A stretch of DNA of 15,805 nucleotides, taken from positions 1-15,805 of the forward strand of contig JBBIOI010000079.1 in assembly GCA_037443425.1 (NCBI GenBank), written 5' to 3'. Made by a program: the position numbers and the translations under genes. The notes under the pieces are model-generated. The model was not told the DNA's origin and made no database searches. It saw only the letters and a program-made list of their open reading frames with translations. Positions 15,165 to 15,805 of the stretch are shown here, one piece after another; the first letter of the stretch is position 1; each line of letters begins with the position of its first letter. Source of the DNA: JBBIOI01 sp037443425 (GTDB lineage Bacteria > Desulfobacterota > BSN033 > UBA1163).

Positions 15165-15210
15165 CACCATCATTATCACTATCACCATCACTATCACTAT
15201 CACCATCACT
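15165..15210 (-). repeat. Imperfect hexanucleotide tandem repeat at a gene junction
   Basis: Plus-strand units CACCAT, CATTAT, CACTAT, CACCAT, CACTAT, CACTAT, CACCAT and a partial CACT: seven full hexamers of the form CAYYAT. On the coding strand this is a GATRGT/GATAAT run. It contains the TGA stop (15206-15208) of the receiver gene and ends 15 bases before the kinase ATG. It is the only clear microsatellite in the window. Changes in copy number would keep both reading frames but alter spacing and local structure at the kinase start. Confidence 0.8.
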
Positions 15211-15589
15211 TAGTTAGTAAAGTTTCTATCCTTTTTACAAGAACCTCAGGCTCAACAGGTTTGTCTATGTAGTCATCTGCCTCGGTTTCGAGTCCCATCT
15301 GCTGAGTATAGCGAGTTGTAGGGATCTTTGAGACAACTGCAGTAAGCAGAAGCACTGGTATCTTACTTAATTCAGGATCTGCCTTCAATTCTTTGCAAAC
15401 TGCATATCCATCCTTATCAGGCATCATGACATCAAGGACAATAAGGTCAGGATTTTCTTTTTTTGCCTTCTCAAGGCCTTCTATCCCACCGTAGGCTGCC
15501 GAAACTTCATAATTCTTTGATTCGAGGATCATGCTTACTGCCTCCACCAAATCAGGATCATCATCAACTATCAGGATCTTCTTTGCCAT
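15206..15589 (-). CDS. Stand-alone response regulator receiver protein
   Basis: Single receiver domain of 127 residues with no output domain. Key residues: D9-D10-D11, phospho-acceptor D53 in VLDVMMP, T83 in LLLTAVV and K110 in YIDKPV. Between T83 and K110 the loop is longer than usual (SKIPTTRYTQQMGLETEAD). Such proteins act as phosphorelay carriers or bind partner proteins directly. The start at 15589 has AAGGGGGTGA upstream, one mismatch from the full anti-16S sequence. It lies between metF and the receiver-kinase gene, both in the same direction, with the kinase ATG 56 nt after its stop. Likely partner: the adjacent kinase. Its target cannot be read from sequence. Confidence 0.93.
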   Translation of the reverse strand: MAKKILIVDDDPDLVEAVSMILESKNYEVSAAYGGIEGLEKAKKENPDLIVLDVMMPDKDGYAVCKELKADPELSKIPVLLLTAVVSKIPTTRYTQQMGLETEADDYIDKPVEPEVLVKRIETLLTK

Positions 15590-15620
15590 ATCCTTTCACC
15601 CCCTTCTTTTTCTACGTGAT

Positions 15621-15640
15621 TCGTGAACCTTGGCTCACGA
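15621..15640 (-). other. Intercistronic hairpin between metF and the receiver gene
   Basis: TCGTGA pairs with TCACGA around an eight-base middle in which CC/GG can pair further. No T run follows on the minus strand, so it is more likely an mRNA processing or stability element than a terminator. It could set the metF to receiver gene expression ratio. Confidence 0.35.
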
Positions 15641-15672
15641 TTTAATCCAACCGATACAAATTCTAAGACATT

Positions 15673-15805
15673 TTATGGTTTTGGTCTTGGTAAAAGGCCT
15701 GCCCTTTCTGCGATCTCCCTTACCTTCTCCTCCCATTCGATAGCCATGATATGAATACCCCTGACACCAGGAATCTCCTTAAGCCTCTGAATAGTCTCAA
15801 CACAA
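15673..15805 (-). CDS. metF: Methylenetetrahydrofolate reductase, C-terminal end only
   Basis: Only the last 44 codons lie in the window; the gene runs off the right edge. The translation QRLKEIPGVRGIHIMAIEW, followed by a charged helix and ending ERAGLLPRPKP, matches the C-terminus of bacterial MetF proteins, where GVRGIHIMA belongs to the barrel end near the active site. MetF reduces methylene-tetrahydrofolate to methyl-tetrahydrofolate, for methionine or for the Wood-Ljungdahl pathway. It is the first visible gene of the minus-strand group, 83 nt before the receiver gene. In Moorella, MetF is found with MetV, HdrABC and MvhD, which fits hdrC and hdrB further down here. Call from a short fragment but distinctive. 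Confidence 0.8.
   Translation of the reverse strand, partial: CVETIQRLKEIPGVRGIHIMAIEWEEKVREIAERAGLLPRPKP

Noticed and set aside
15165..15210. Repeats as a CRISPR array or as an Asp/Gly/Ser-rich coding tract
   Set aside because: Units are 6 bp with no spacers. One frame would give an aspartate-rich peptide, but it is not linked to a start with a ribosome site and the flanking genes end or begin here; it is non-coding.

Overview
The window looks like a chromosomal segment of an anaerobic Gram-negative bacterium, most likely of the old Deltaproteobacteria (Desulfobacterota and relatives). This placement is inference. It rests on the low-GC, purine-rich genes, a lipoprotein implying an outer membrane, haem made by the C5 route (hemL), a TRAP permease, and a redox block with HdrB/HdrC-type subunits next to the C-terminus of methylenetetrahydrofolate reductase (MetF), which suggests the methyl branch of the Wood-Ljungdahl pathway. 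No phage genes, tRNA, rRNA or CRISPR array was seen.

Layout, plus strand, 1-9660: the C-terminal part of a fused TRAP permease (1-1490) is followed by about 100 bp with a possible promoter. Then comes a tightly packed run of nine genes: maf (nucleotide pyrophosphatase), a YggS-type PLP protein, a lipoprotein with an LptM-like N-terminus joined to three fibronectin type III-like domains, lysA, dapF, dapB, a fumarylacetoacetate-hydrolase-family enzyme, hemL and a HAD phosphatase. Gaps are -3 to 55 nt, so they are probably one operon or a few coupled ones. Three of them (dapB, dapF, lysA) cover most of the end of lysine/diaminopimelate synthesis; dapA and the aminotransferase step are not here.

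9661-10801, minus strand: a 61-residue unknown protein with a near-consensus promoter, and a TatD-family metal-dependent hydrolase whose promoter sits so close to the ATG that its transcript may be leaderless. The 460-bp gap at 10767-11226 holds repeats: a 190-bp AT-rich unit bounded by a 14-bp perfect inverted repeat (MITE-like) and a second hairpin-forming sequence that looks like a dispersed palindromic repeat. purC (11251-12138, plus) follows.

12174-15805, minus strand, read right to left: the end of metF, a stand-alone receiver protein, a soluble receiver-PAS-histidine kinase protein, hdrC and hdrB. The spacing suggests co-transcription, so a two-component signalling module sits inside a redox operon. 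A hexanucleotide tandem repeat lies exactly at the receiver/kinase gene junction.

The most interesting points are this signalling-plus-redox operon, the hexamer repeat at its internal translation start, the LptM-FN3 fusion at the classical lptM position beside lysA, and the two repeat elements upstream of purC. I do not see an obviously new defence or mobile system.
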